In this document: positions 8,436 through 17,816 of the stretch, piece after piece
How positions within the stretch are numbered: position 1 is the stretch's first letter
Layout of the letters: every line of letters starts with the position of its first letter
Assembly (NCBI GenBank): GCA_021741245.1
Contig: JAIOYF010000003.1
Coordinates: 124,001-188,000, forward strand
Direction of reading: 5' to 3'
Origin: Paracoccaceae bacterium
GTDB taxonomy: Bacteria > Pseudomonadota > Alphaproteobacteria > Rhodobacterales > Rhodobacteraceae
Length of the DNA stretch: 64,000 nt
The notes under the pieces: model-generated
Databases searched by the model: none
The model's input: only the letters and a program-made list of their open reading frames with translations
What the model was told of the DNA's origin: nothing
Program-made: the position numbers and the translations under genes

Positions 8436-9776
8436 CTATGTTGCAGATGGCCTTCGCCTTTGGCTTTGCGCAAGGATAGAGGGTTCGCGCCGAGCACGGC
8501 AATTGTCAAGTTCGCACGTGCGGCAGGTCAGGCCAACGGGCCGGGCCGACGTTTCAGTTGTCTTGTCCGCGTTGTGGAGAGTCTGTGGCACAATCAACAT
8601 ATAGGCGCGCAACAGCAGATCTTCCTCAAACCCGATTTCTGCCACGGGGGCCGCGACTGTAAAGGTCAGGACGGTGGAGCGATCCCGGTTGCTTTGTTGC
8701 AGCAGGCGCCGCATCGGGCGCAAGGGCTGGGTCAGCGATTGGAACAAGGGCCACAGCGGACAAGCCGCCCCATGGCGGAGCAGCGAAAACCCCTCGACCT
8801 GTTTGCGCAGAATGAATGCGCCCGAGGCATCGCAGATCGCAAGGCCAACGGGGCCGGGCAGCATCACCTCTGGCATCGCGGCAAGGCGGCGAAGGACAGT
8901 TGCCAAATCAACGTCAAGATCGCGAGCGATTGCCAGCGGATCAATTCCGTGCCGCGCCACGGCCCCTGCGGCAACGTCCAGCGGTATCTTGTGTGCGTCA
9001 TGCAGATAGCCGCGCAGATGCTCGCGTGCCATTGCCTTGGCCTGTGGGGATTTCAGGCGCGTCTCTGACGTGACGATCAATTCGATCGCATCCGCCCCCG
9101 AAGCCTCCACCGTTGGAAAATGATAGGCGTGGTCTTCCAAGAACGCCTCAAGCTCATCGCGGGGGGATGTCGTGCCGTCGGGGGCTGTTGCGTCAACATC
9201 AAGGTAGTCGACAAGTGCCTGCGCGCCGCGGGCCAAACGGGCGCTGTCCTCGATGATGTTACGCTCAAACCGGTCGCGCCAGACCTGTTCAAGGGGGCGC
9301 ACGTCGACCAGAATGCTGGCGCTGGAGCGGATGGCCGTCACCGTGGACAACAGCTCATGCAACGCATCGGCAAGTTGACGATCATGGGCCAGCCGGTCAG
9401 TCAGCGATTCCATCAGCTGTTCCAGCGTAAGGGCCCGCCTGTGCCGCGCCGCCAAAAGCCTTGCCCATTCGGGAAATCTGCTGACGAAGGCCTCTGGTGC
9501 GTCAAAATCACCTGTCAGCCGTTGTTCAGAGGTCTGGGCGTCACGCAACAGATCAATCAGCCGCGCGTTGGCACCCTCGGCCAGAAGGGCAAGGTCGACC
9601 CCAAGGGATGTTGCGATATCTGACAGCAACTTGCCGCCGATTCTTCGCCGATTTTGTTCGATCTGATTGAAGTAAGAGGCCGAGATGCCCACCATTCTGG
9701 CCAGTTCCACCTGTCGCAGTCCCAGCCGTTGCCGGTGTTCGCGGATTGCCGAGCCGGTCAGCTGCCCTTGCGTCAT
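8436..9776 (-). CDS. ScfR/RamB-type XRE regulator (short-chain fatty acyl regulator family)
   Basis: A 446-residue regulator. An N-terminal XRE helix-turn-helix (about residues 8-62; LGLRQVELARMVGISASYF) is followed by a long ligand-sensing region of the ImmA/IrrE-like plus DUF2083 architecture. The C-terminal Cys cluster CRTCELDNC suits a metal site. Related proteins (RamB, PrpC-type activators, ScfR) respond to acyl-CoA or acetate/propionate status. I chose ATG 9776, with GGAAGGAA about 7 nt upstream. The gene is divergent from a Liv-type importer, which it probably regulates. Confidence 0.85.
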   Translation of the reverse strand: MTQGQLTGSAIREHRQRLGLRQVELARMVGISASYFNQIEQNRRRIGGKLLSDIATSLGVDLALLAEGANARLIDLLRDAQTSEQRLTGDFDAPEAFVSRFPEWARLLAARHRRALTLEQLMESLTDRLAHDRQLADALHELLSTVTAIRSSASILVDVRPLEQVWRDRFERNIIEDSARLARGAQALVDYLDVDATAPDGTTSPRDELEAFLEDHAYHFPTVEASGADAIELIVTSETRLKSPQAKAMAREHLRGYLHDAHKIPLDVAAGAVARHGIDPLAIARDLDVDLATVLRRLAAMPEVMLPGPVGLAICDASGAFILRKQVEGFSLLRHGAACPLWPLFQSLTQPLRPMRRLLQQSNRDRSTVLTFTVAAPVAEIGFEEDLLLRAYMLIVPQTLHNADKTTETSARPVGLTCRTCELDNCRARREPSILAQSQRRRPSAT

Positions 9777-9810
9777 CGTCATTTCCTTCCAGATCAAGGC
9801 ACTGCCGCGC

Positions 9811-9867
9811 TGCAGAAAAATTTCTTCGCAGAAATTCACAAGATGCTGCGAATACGTTTGCAGAAAT
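9811..9867. promoter_or_regulatory. Direct repeats between the ScfR-like gene and the Liv operon
   Basis: Three copies of YGCAGAAAW lie in the divergent intergenic region: TGCAGAAAA at 9811-9819, CGCAGAAAT at 9827-9835 and TGCAGAAAT at 9859-9867. A degenerate TGCGAATAC is at 9847-9855. Their location just upstream of the regulator start suits an autoregulatory operator. That the ScfR-like protein binds them is inference. Confidence 0.4.
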
Positions 9868-9996
9868 ATTGTTAGTTGTGAAGTAGTTCTTGCGATACTT
9901 TCCTTCGTGGCACGATACTAAAGATGCACAGCAAGTGCCGACGGCGGTCGATCCAGGAGGGGGGGCCGCCGTAGATATCGACCTAGGGAGGATGAT

Positions 9997-11340
9997 ATGT
10001 CCAACAGCAGATTTACCCGACGGGGGTTGCTCAAGTCCGGCACCTTGGCGGGGGTGGGCCTGGCGATGCCCACGATCTTTACCTCACGCGCCAATGCTTT
10101 TACCAATGATCCGACCGGGGGCACTGTTACCCTTGGATTTAACGTTCCGCAGACCGGCGCATATGCCGACGAAGGGGCAGACGAACTGCGCGCCTTTGAG
10201 CTTGCGGTTGAGCATCTGAACGGCGGCGGCGATGGTGGGATGTTGTCCACCTTCTCGTCAAAAGCGCTTCAGGGCAACGGCATTCTGGGCAAGAAAGTCC
10301 AGTTTGTCACGGGGGATACCCAGACCAAATCGGACGCGGCACGGGCATCGGCGCAATCGATGATCCAAAAAGATGGCGCGATCATGATTTCGGGCGGCTC
10401 GTCCTCGGGCGTGGCCGTGGCTGTTCAAGGCCTGTGCCAAGAAGCGGGCGTGATCTTCATGGCCGGTCTGACGCACTCTAACGACACCACAGGCAAAGAC
10501 CGCAAGGCCAATGGCTTCCGCCACTTCTTCAACGCCTATATGTCGGCCGCAGCGCTGGCTCCGGTTCTGAAGGGGCTTTATGGTTCGGATCGTGCGGCCT
10601 ACCACCTGACGGCCGATTACACATGGGGCTGGACGCAAGAAGAATCCATCGCGGCCGCAACCGAGGCGATCGGCTGGAGCACCATCAACAAGGTTCGTAC
10701 GCCATTGGGTCTGGGGGACTATTCGTCCTATATCGCGCCTGTGCTGAATTCCGGCGCAGATGTGCTGATCCTGAACCACTACGGCGGAGACATGGTCAAC
10801 TCGCTCACCAATGCCGTGCAGTTCGGCATCCGTGATCGTCAGGCGAATGGCAAGAACTTTGAGATTGTCGTTCCGCTATATTCGGAGTTGATGGCGCGTG
10901 GCGCTGGTCAAAACATCAAGGGCATTCCGGGGTCACAGAACTGGGACTGGAAGCTGCAAGATGATGGCACCAAAGCGTTCGTCAAATCCTTTGGCACCAA
11001 GTTCGGCTTCCCTCCAAGTCAGGCGGCACAGACCTGCTATGCGCAAACCCTTCTGTACGCTGACGCCGTAACCCGGGCTGGAACGTTCAATCCTTGTGGT
11101 GTCGTTGAGGCGCTTGAAGGCTTTGAATTTGATGGTCTTGGCAATGGCAAGACGCTGTATCGGGCCGAAGATCACCAGTGCTTCAAGGACGTGATCGTGG
11201 TGCGTGGCAAGGAAAACCCCGAGAACGAGTTTGACCTTGTGGAAATCGTCGAAGTGACGCCGGTTGGTCAGGTGACCTACGCGCCGGATCACCCGATGTT
11301 CGCGGGCGGTGCTCTTGGGGCCTGCAACCCGGGCGCCTGA
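9997..11340 (+). CDS. HAAT-family ABC transporter substrate-binding protein (Tat-exported)
   Basis: A 447-residue periplasmic binding protein of the type I fold used by branched-chain amino acid, urea and amide importers. The N-terminus has a twin-arginine signal (FTRRGLLKSG, then a hydrophobic stretch and AxA site near residue 35), so export is probably by Tat. The binding-domain core includes GFNVPQTGAYADEGADE and a GGSSSG loop near residue 130. It heads a five-gene operon with permeases and ATPases. Ligand is not determinable; the divergent acyl-type regulator hints at a short-chain acid or amide rather than leucine. Confidence 0.88.
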   Translation: MSNSRFTRRGLLKSGTLAGVGLAMPTIFTSRANAFTNDPTGGTVTLGFNVPQTGAYADEGADELRAFELAVEHLNGGGDGGMLSTFSSKALQGNGILGKKVQFVTGDTQTKSDAARASAQSMIQKDGAIMISGGSSSGVAVAVQGLCQEAGVIFMAGLTHSNDTTGKDRKANGFRHFFNAYMSAAALAPVLKGLYGSDRAAYHLTADYTWGWTQEESIAAATEAIGWSTINKVRTPLGLGDYSSYIAPVLNSGADVLILNHYGGDMVNSLTNAVQFGIRDRQANGKNFEIVVPLYSELMARGAGQNIKGIPGSQNWDWKLQDDGTKAFVKSFGTKFGFPPSQAAQTCYAQTLLYADAVTRAGTFNPCGVVEALEGFEFDGLGNGKTLYRAEDHQCFKDVIVVRGKENPENEFDLVEIVEVTPVGQVTYAPDHPMFAGGALGACNPGA

Positions 11341-11357
11341 CGTTAACCTGATACTGG

Positions 11358-11420
11358 AATGACCGAGCAAACCTGCCCGGTCATTCTTGCTTATGCCCTC
11401 GTCCTTGTCGGGACGGGGGC
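11358..11420 (+). terminator. Two hairpins between binding-protein and permease genes
   Basis: Directly after the binding-protein stop there is a perfect 8-bp inverted repeat (AATGACCG 11358-11365, CGGTCATT 11378-11385) followed by CTTGCTT. A 10-bp stem with one G-T pair follows (GCCCTCGTCC 11395-11404, GGACGGGGGC 11411-11420). These probably act as an mRNA-stabilising or partial terminator element giving excess binding protein over permease. Confidence 0.6.
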
Positions 11421-11442
11421 ATCGCATCGCATGGCGGGGACA

Positions 11443-12474
11443 ATGGACGCAATCATCCTTCAAATTCTCAACGGTTTGGACAAGGGCGCAGCCTATGCGC
11501 TGATTGCTCTGGGCCTGACGCTGATCTTTGGCACCCTTGGCGTGGTGAATTTCGCCCACGGTGCCCTGTTCATGATCGGTGCGTTCTGCGCCGTTGCACT
11601 GCAGGCGCTTTTCAACGCGAGTACGGTCACCCTTGATCCGACAAAGTTGGATTTTCTGGGCAATCCGGCAAAGGTTGAAACCCCCTACCTAGTGTCTTGG
11701 TTCGGGCCAGAGATGGGGGCCAGTATCATTGACTGGTCTGTTCCGCTTGCGATCTTGTTTGCCTTTCCGATCATGGTCATTTTCGGTTTTGTTCTGGAAC
11801 GCGGCCTGATCAAGCATTTCTACAAACGCCCCCATGCGGATCAGATCCTTGTTACCTTTGGTCTTGCCATCGTTTTGCAAGAGATCGTCAAATATTTCTT
11901 CGGTGCAAATCCGATCCCGACGTCTGCCCCGGATGTGTTTCGCGGCAGCCTCGACTTTGGCGTGTGGCTTGGGTTTGAGGCGAATGCGATCATCTATCCC
12001 TACTGGCGGCTTGTTTACTTTGCCTTTGCGGCTTTGCTGATCGCCTCGGTCTTTGGGTTCTTGCAGTTCACCACATTCGGGATGGTGGTGCGTGCAGGCA
12101 TGGCAGACCGGGAAACGGTGGGGCTGCTTGGGATTGATATCGACAAGCGGTTCACCTTGATCTTTGGTTTGGCGGCGGCCGTGGCGGGGCTTGCGGGGGT
12201 GATGTACACGCCCATTCTTTCGCCCAACTATCACATGGGAATGGATTTCCTTGTGCTCAGCTTTGTTGTGGTTGTTGTGGGGGGCATGGGGTCATTGCCC
12301 GGGGCTGTGCTGGCCGGCTTCTTGTTGGGGATCTTGCAAAGCTTTGCCTCGATGAACGAAGTGAAATCGCTGATCCCCGGAATTGACCAGATCATCATCT
12401 ACCTTGTTGCCATCATCATTTTGCTGTCGCGTCCGCGCGGCTTGATGGGGCGCAAGGGCGTGATGGAGGAATAA
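11443..12474 (+). CDS. livH: Branched-chain amino acid-type ABC permease, LivH family
   Basis: First inner-membrane subunit (about 343 residues, roughly eight membrane segments) of the HAAT importer. The LivH start pattern (ILNGLDKGAAYALIALGLTLIFG, then VVNFAHG) is at residues 6-40, and a C-terminal segment with GGMGSLPGAVLAGFLLG is typical. ATG 11443 is chosen because it begins exactly at the conserved family start. An in-frame reading from 11359 would run through the intergenic hairpins. It is followed after 3 bp by livM. Confidence 0.92.
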   Translation: MDAIILQILNGLDKGAAYALIALGLTLIFGTLGVVNFAHGALFMIGAFCAVALQALFNASTVTLDPTKLDFLGNPAKVETPYLVSWFGPEMGASIIDWSVPLAILFAFPIMVIFGFVLERGLIKHFYKRPHADQILVTFGLAIVLQEIVKYFFGANPIPTSAPDVFRGSLDFGVWLGFEANAIIYPYWRLVYFAFAALLIASVFGFLQFTTFGMVVRAGMADRETVGLLGIDIDKRFTLIFGLAAAVAGLAGVMYTPILSPNYHMGMDFLVLSFVVVVVGGMGSLPGAVLAGFLLGILQSFASMNEVKSLIPGIDQIIIYLVAIIILLSRPRGLMGRKGVMEE

Positions 12475-12477
12475 GAT

Positions 12478-13680
12478 ATGCTTGGACTGAACCGCAAAGA
12501 CGCAATCCTTTTGCTGATCGTTGCCGTGCTTGCCCTTTTTGCCCCGTTCATACTGAACCCGTTTCCGGTGGACAGCGCCCTTGCACAGTTCAACGCGGGC
12601 TATCCTGACCTGATGCAGCGATTTGTGATCTTCGGGATTTTTGCCATCGGCTTCAACATCTTGTTCGGTTTGACGGGCTACTTGTCCTTTGGTCATGCGG
12701 CCTTTCTGGGGGTGGGCAGCTATTCGGCCGTTTGGATGTTCAAGCTGCTGAGCATGAATGTCTTGCCTGCGCTGGTCTTTTCGGTGGTGATCGCGGGGCT
12801 GTTTGCGCTTGTGATTGGTTATGTGTCGTTGCGCAGGTCAGGCATCTATTTCTCGATCCTGACGCTGGCCTTTGCGCAGATGTCGTTCAACCTTGCCTAT
12901 TCAGTGCTGACGCCAATCACCAACGGGGAAACCGGGCTCCAGTTGGCGCTGACCGACCCGAGGATTTTGGACAGCGCACAAGTGGGGGGCTCCCTTCCTG
13001 TCACAAGCCTTTTCGGGGCCGAGATGCGCTCTGCGATGACCCTTGATCTGGCGGGATGGAGTTTCACATTCAGCGTTGGCTACTACCTTTGCGCCATTAT
13101 CATGCTGATTGCGTTCTACCTGTCGGTCCGCTTGTTCCGGTCACCGTTTGGCCTGATGCTGCGGGCGATCAAGTCCAACCAGCAACGGCTGAACTATACC
13201 GGGCTGGAAAGCCGGCCCTATACGCTTGCGGCCTTTGTGATCTCTGGCATGTATGCCGGTCTGGCCGGGGGGCTGCTGGCCAGCATGGACCCGCTTGCCG
13301 GGGCGGATCGGATGCAGTGGACAGCCTCGGGTGAGGTGGTCCTTATGACCATCCTCGGCGGGGCAGGGACCCTGATCGGCCCTGTCCTCGGGGCTGGCTT
13401 CATCAAATACTTCGAGAACATCTTTTCCAAGATCAACGAGTCCATCTTGCATCAATGGTTCGCGTTCCTGCCCGATGGGGTGCAAGATTTCATCGTGATG
13501 ATCCTCTATCCGTTCATCGGCAAAGGCTGGAGCTTGACGCTCGGGATCATGTTCATGCTGGTCGTGATCTTTCTGCCCGGCGGCCTTGTAGAAGGCGGGC
13601 AACGCATTGCGCGGCTGTTCCGCCGCACCAAGACCACTGATGGTGACGTGGTTTCCACCAAGACCAAGCCTGCCGAATAG
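12478..13680 (+). CDS. livM: Branched-chain amino acid-type ABC permease, LivM family
   Basis: Second permease subunit, 400 residues with about nine or ten membrane helices. LivM hallmarks include [18 protein letters not shown] near residue 67 and the cytoplasmic EAA-type loop [20 protein letters not shown] near residue 217, which contacts the ATPases. It lies 3 bp after livH and 10 bp before livG. The C-terminus carries a hydrophilic tail. Confidence 0.93.
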   Translation: MLGLNRKDAILLLIVAVLALFAPFILNPFPVDSALAQFNAGYPDLMQRFVIFGIFAIGFNILFGLTGYLSFGHAAFLGVGSYSAVWMFKLLSMNVLPALVFSVVIAGLFALVIGYVSLRRSGIYFSILTLAFAQMSFNLAYSVLTPITNGETGLQLALTDPRILDSAQVGGSLPVTSLFGAEMRSAMTLDLAGWSFTFSVGYYLCAIIMLIAFYLSVRLFRSPFGLMLRAIKSNQQRLNYTGLESRPYTLAAFVISGMYAGLAGGLLASMDPLAGADRMQWTASGEVVLMTILGGAGTLIGPVLGAGFIKYFENIFSKINESILHQWFAFLPDGVQDFIVMILYPFIGKGWSLTLGIMFMLVVIFLPGGLVEGGQRIARLFRRTKTTDGDVVSTKTKPAE

Positions 13681-13690
13681 GAAAAAGCAC

Positions 13691-14446
13691 ATGGGAATTC
13701 TTGAAATCAAGAATGTGAACAAGCGGTTCGGCGGGTTGCAGGCGCTTGGCAATGTAAATCTCACGGTCATGGAGAATACTGTCCATGCCATCATCGGCCC
13801 CAATGGTGCGGGGAAGTCCACACTGTTGAATTGTCTGGTGGGAAAGCTTTTGCCAGATACTGGCACGGCAATGTTTGACGGAAGGTCTGTGCTGGGCAAG
13901 AAACCGCATCAGATCAACCAGATGGGGATCAGCCGCGTGTTTCAGACGCCTGAGATTTTTGCCGATCTCTCGGTGCTTGAAAACGTCATGATCCCCTGTT
14001 TTGCCCATCGGGATGGATCGTTCAAAATCAACGCGATGAGCAGCCTGATGCGCGAGCGCGACATGCTGGACAAGGCCGAGCATATTTTGGAAGACCTGAA
14101 CATGGCCGACAAGCGGGATATGCACGCAGGGTCCATGTCGCGCGGCGACAAGCGGCGATTGGAACTGGCGATGTGTCTGGTGCAAGAGCCTCGGCTTTTG
14201 CTGCTGGATGAGCCAACGGCCGGAATGGCGCGGGCGGATACCAACAACACGATCGACTTGCTGAAGGAGATCAAGGCCAAGCGTGACATTACGATGGTGA
14301 TCATCGAACATGACATGCATGTGGTGTTTTCTCTTGCCGAACGGATTACCGTTATGGCGCAAGGCACCCCGCTGGTCGAAGATACACCAGATAAGATCAA
14401 GGGCCATCCAAAGGTCAAAGAGGCCTATCTTGGTGAGGCCGCGTAG
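13691..14446 (+). CDS. livG: HAAT-type ABC transporter ATP-binding protein, LivG family
   Basis: A 251-residue ATPase. Walker A is GPNGAGKST near residue 37, the signature motif is MSRGDKRRLELA (a variant of LSGGxxxxLE), Walker B is LLLLDEPTAGM, and the H-loop is IIEHDMHVV. The ATG at 13691 matches the family start; the longer frame upstream overlaps the livM tail. The Ser-Arg-Gly-Asp signature departs from the usual Ser-Gly-Gly-Gln but keeps the general spacing. Confidence 0.93.
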   Translation: MGILEIKNVNKRFGGLQALGNVNLTVMENTVHAIIGPNGAGKSTLLNCLVGKLLPDTGTAMFDGRSVLGKKPHQINQMGISRVFQTPEIFADLSVLENVMIPCFAHRDGSFKINAMSSLMRERDMLDKAEHILEDLNMADKRDMHAGSMSRGDKRRLELAMCLVQEPRLLLLDEPTAGMARADTNNTIDLLKEIKAKRDITMVIIEHDMHVVFSLAERITVMAQGTPLVEDTPDKIKGHPKVKEAYLGEAA

Positions 14447-14448
14447 GA

Positions 14449-15213
14449 ATGTCAGCCATGAATGATCGCCCAGATTTTTCGAAGAATCGCAACGCAGCGG
14501 CCACTGCCCCCGCTTTCTTGTCGGTGTGGGATGTGCATGCCTATTATGGCGAAAGCTATATCGTTCAAGGCATTTCCTTCAACGTGCATGAGGGCGAGAT
14601 CCTCGCCCTTCTTGGCCGTAACGGGGCGGGCAAGACCTCGACCATGCGCAGCATTGCCCGCTTGGACAGCCCGCAGGTCAGGCACGGTGAAATCTGGCTT
14701 GACCATCAGCCGCTGCATAAGATGAAGAGCTTTCAGGCCTCAGTCGCCGGGGTTGGGCTTGTGCCCGAAGATCGCAGGATCATTCAGGGTTTGACGGTGG
14801 AGGAAAACCTCAAACTGGCGCAGATCGCAAAGCCCATCGGATGGAGCATCGAGCGTCTCTATGAATTGTTTCCGCGACTGGGTGAACGACGCAATCAAGA
14901 AGGCGTCACGCTGTCGGGGGGCGAACAGCAGATGCTTGCCATCGCGCGCGCCCTTGCCCGCGACATCAAGATCCTTTTGCTGGATGAGCCTTACGAAGGG
15001 CTTGCCCCTGTGATCGTGGACGAGATTGAAAAGACGCTGCGCCTGATCAAATCGCAGGGCATCACGACCATTTTGGTGGAGCAAAATGCCCTGCGTGCGC
15101 TGAAACTGGCAGATCGGGCGATCATTCTGGATACAGGCGGCATTGTCTTTGACGGGACTGCTCAAGAGGTGCTGGAGAACGAGGCATTGCGGGCCGAATA
15201 TCTGGCGATCTGA
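14449..15213 (+). CDS. livF: HAAT-type ABC transporter ATP-binding protein, LivF family
   Basis: Second ATPase subunit, 254 residues. Walker A GRNGAGKTST near residue 63, signature LSGGEQQMLAIARAL near residue 158, Walker B ILLLDEPYEGL, and the H-loop-equivalent VEQNALRAL are all present. A 25-residue hydrophilic N-terminal extension precedes the domain. It starts 2 bp after livG and ends the operon. Confidence 0.94.
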   Translation: MSAMNDRPDFSKNRNAAATAPAFLSVWDVHAYYGESYIVQGISFNVHEGEILALLGRNGAGKTSTMRSIARLDSPQVRHGEIWLDHQPLHKMKSFQASVAGVGLVPEDRRIIQGLTVEENLKLAQIAKPIGWSIERLYELFPRLGERRNQEGVTLSGGEQQMLAIARALARDIKILLLDEPYEGLAPVIVDEIEKTLRLIKSQGITTILVEQNALRALKLADRAIILDTGGIVFDGTAQEVLENEALRAEYLAI

Positions 15214-15226
15214 TCACGGGCTAAGG

Positions 15227-16072
15227 CTAAACCGCGAGATACCCTATACCGCAAAAGGTGATGGCGCAGCCAAGCCATTGTGGTGGCGTCATTCTTTCAC
15301 CTAAGAATGCCCAAGCCATCACAATTGTCAGTAGTCCGAACACCGATGCTGCGACGGATGCGTATTGCGCATCCGCCAAACTTCCAGCCGACACCATGCA
15401 CAACAGCGCCAAGCCATCTGCCATTCCCATCAAGATCAGCAGTCCAAGCGCGTGTCGGCCCGGCCAGAACGGCAGTTTCCACAGCGTGATCACACCGATC
15501 AACAAGATGATGGCGGTGGACCGGGTGACAAGTGTCGCGGGCAATTGATCCGACATTTCGGCGGCCAACTGGCCAAAGGCAAAGGTGCCTGCATAACCCA
15601 GTGACGAAAGGCAGGCGTAAAGGATGGTCAAACCCTTTGACGGCCCGATATTTTCACTGTCATCGGAAAAATAGGCCACTGCCGAGACTCCGGCCACGAT
15701 GGCCAAAACCGCTGCCCATTGCCAAGGTGACACCTCAGCCCCCCGAAGCACTGCCCAGATAACAGAAAGGATCGGGAAACTGGCGATGATGGGCGAGACA
15801 AGCCGCACCGGCCCGCGTTGAAAGGCACCGTAAAGGCCAAGGCTGGCAAGTAAGAAAAAGATACCGGCAAGAACCGCATAGGCCGAGGCTTTGATCGAGA
15901 TCGGGTGAAACCCACCTTCGCCCACCATGACCGCCAGATGAAACAAAAGACCCGTACAAAACACCACCAAAAGGGATGCCATCAGGGGCGTTTTTTGGCT
16001 GACGTAGCGCACACAGATATCGTGAAAGCCCCACGCAAAGGCAGCAATCAGGCCCAAGCCAAGTGCACTCAT
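15227..16072 (-). CDS. EamA/DMT-family transporter
   Basis: A 281-residue inner-membrane protein with ten predicted helices arranged as two EamA repeats. The second repeat ends in FLGERMTPPQWLGCAITFCGI, a family hallmark. DMT proteins export or import small metabolites such as amino acids and nucleosides. An AAGGA ribosome-binding site precedes the ATG. It is the last gene of a leftward run that begins with mgsA, but 147 bp separate it from the next gene upstream, so co-transcription is uncertain. Confidence 0.88.
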   Translation of the reverse strand: MSALGLGLIAAFAWGFHDICVRYVSQKTPLMASLLVVFCTGLLFHLAVMVGEGGFHPISIKASAYAVLAGIFFLLASLGLYGAFQRGPVRLVSPIIASFPILSVIWAVLRGAEVSPWQWAAVLAIVAGVSAVAYFSDDSENIGPSKGLTILYACLSSLGYAGTFAFGQLAAEMSDQLPATLVTRSTAIILLIGVITLWKLPFWPGRHALGLLILMGMADGLALLCMVSAGSLADAQYASVAASVFGLLTIVMAWAFLGERMTPPQWLGCAITFCGIGYLAV

Positions 16073-16219
16073 CGGCTGTATCCTTCAGGGGGCAGGGCGG
16101 TCATCATCTGTGATCTTTCGTACCACCTTCTGGCATCGCAAAGGCGCACCAATGTTTACAGCCAACTTCTGGCAAGTGTAACGCCGGATGCGCGATCCGC
16201 CGCACAATTGCATGCGGCC

Positions 16220-17410
16220 TCATTCGACGGGCTGGCCAAAAGCGGCAATCACCACGCCAAGCACAGCCAATGGCGCGAAAACCGCAAAACGCGGCAGGTC
16301 ACGGCCAAACCATGCTGAGGTCGCAGCGATGCCCGCCTGAATGGCGTAATAGGCCGCAAAGGCCCGTGACGCATAGGCAATGATTTCAAAGATGTTCGAT
16401 GTCCATGTCAGAAAAAGCCCAAAGACAACCAACACTGCATAGGCAAGGCGGGGGGATATGCGGTTGCCGCTGACCTCGGCGATCAGGCCACCTGAACCAC
16501 TGGTGTCCGCAACGGCGGCGCTGAACTGTGCGCTTAGTGCTGCGGCAACCAGCAAGAGCGGCAGAATGGGGGCCACGATCTGCATCATATCGATGATGGA
16601 TGTCTCATTCAGGGCCATGGTGCCGGGCGCAAAAACATAAGCCAGCAGCACGATGTAGACCATGTAGATCATAGCCGAGAGGTTCTGGGCCAGCCGCATG
16701 GAGAGGATGCGGGTTTTTGCATCATAACTGTGCCCCAGATAGCGAGAGGTTTCAAAGCCCTGCACCGTCACGATCAAGCCAAAGATCAGCGTCAACGCAG
16801 GCCAGCCTGACACCGTAGCCGGGTTAAAGATCAACGCGCCACTTTGTGCCGTCTTGGCAAAATGCACCCCCAGCCCGAACAACAACCCCGCGATGATCGC
16901 CAGCTTTATCCCGACCGAAACCTGCTCCATCCGCTCCAGCGCCGAGAACCCTTTGCTCCAGCCGACGATCAGGATCAAAAGGAAAACAGCGCTCGTCAAA
17001 AGCCGCGCGTGATACGCGTCGTCCAAGGTGGTCAGGCTGACGCCAAAAGCACCGAACAGATTCAGATAATAGGCGACCGAGATGATATAGGCGAATGCCA
17101 GAACCGCCGAGGCCAATGGCTCAATCCGTTCCACGGCGCGGGGCCTGTGTGCGACGGCGTCGATCCGCCCGATATTGAAGCGGATTGCACTGCCGAACAG
17201 ATAGGCGACCACCACAAGGGCCAGCATGACAAGCGGTGCATAAAGCCCGAAATTGACCTCAAGGATGGGGCCAAGCACAAGAAAGCCACTGCCAATGATC
17301 GAGGCCAGCGGCGTAATCGTCGCGCGCCACAGCGGCGCATTGGCGATGCGCGGATAAAACAGAAGGCTGCCACACAGCACAACTGCAATCAAAATGCCTG
17401 CGTTCAGCAC
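16220..17410 (-). CDS. Multi-spanning membrane permease, APC-superfamily-like
   Basis: A 396-residue hydrophobic protein with about eleven membrane segments and no recognised ATPase or signal sequence. The helical pattern (IIGSGFLVLGPIL early, then FGLIVTVQGFETSRYLG mid-chain) resembles amino acid/polyamine/cation permeases, but the match is loose. It appears to start at GTG 17410 because an in-frame stop lies a few codons upstream. Position downstream of gmaS and an 85-codon gene on the same strand allows a role in amine or amino acid movement, which is inference only. Confidence 0.65.
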   Translation of the reverse strand: MLNAGILIAVVLCGSLLFYPRIANAPLWRATITPLASIIGSGFLVLGPILEVNFGLYAPLVMLALVVVAYLFGSAIRFNIGRIDAVAHRPRAVERIEPLASAVLAFAYIISVAYYLNLFGAFGVSLTTLDDAYHARLLTSAVFLLILIVGWSKGFSALERMEQVSVGIKLAIIAGLLFGLGVHFAKTAQSGALIFNPATVSGWPALTLIFGLIVTVQGFETSRYLGHSYDAKTRILSMRLAQNLSAMIYMVYIVLLAYVFAPGTMALNETSIIDMMQIVAPILPLLLVAAALSAQFSAAVADTSGSGGLIAEVSGNRISPRLAYAVLVVFGLFLTWTSNIFEIIAYASRAFAAYYAIQAGIAATSAWFGRDLPRFAVFAPLAVLGVVIAAFGQPVE

Positions 17411-17450
17411 GTCTTGATGTTCACGGGTTCAGGCCTGCGCGCAAGATACA

Positions 17451-17705
17451 TCAGGCAAGGTCGACGCTCTTTATCCACGTCATGGCATCTTCCTCAAGCG
17501 CGGAGATGTGTTTGCCATGCGCCTGAAGATCAGCGATGTCGCCATCAAGCTCCGCCTTGAGAAATGCATGCCTCGCCAAAAGTTCGCCATTCGACAGCCT
17601 GTGGCCATCATGCAGTGAATTCTTGAAGTCCAGTTTTGCTTTTGCATCCGTTAGTTTTTGTCCCAACGCATCAAGCCGGTCGTGAAGGTCATGTTGCAAA
17701 GCCAT
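17451..17705 (-). CDS. Small coiled-coil protein, function unknown
   Basis: An 84-residue, highly charged, mostly helical protein with heptad-like leucines (HDLHDRLDALGQKLTDAKAKL) and no Cys. ATG 17705 has AAGGA about 10 nt upstream. No family was recognised. It lies between gmaS and the permease on the same strand. Similar short coiled-coil proteins in other bacteria bind DNA or partner proteins, but nothing here shows that. Confidence 0.6.
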   Translation of the reverse strand: MALQHDLHDRLDALGQKLTDAKAKLDFKNSLHDGHRLSNGELLARHAFLKAELDGDIADLQAHGKHISALEEDAMTWIKSVDLA

Positions 17706-17816
17706 CAACCCAATCCTTCTGTTGCTGCACAGCCTATACGCCTTTGGGGCATCAACTGTCCAAACATCATTTGGACGGCCCGTGCAGTCCCATGCGCACG
17801 GGGTGTTTGACCCGGA

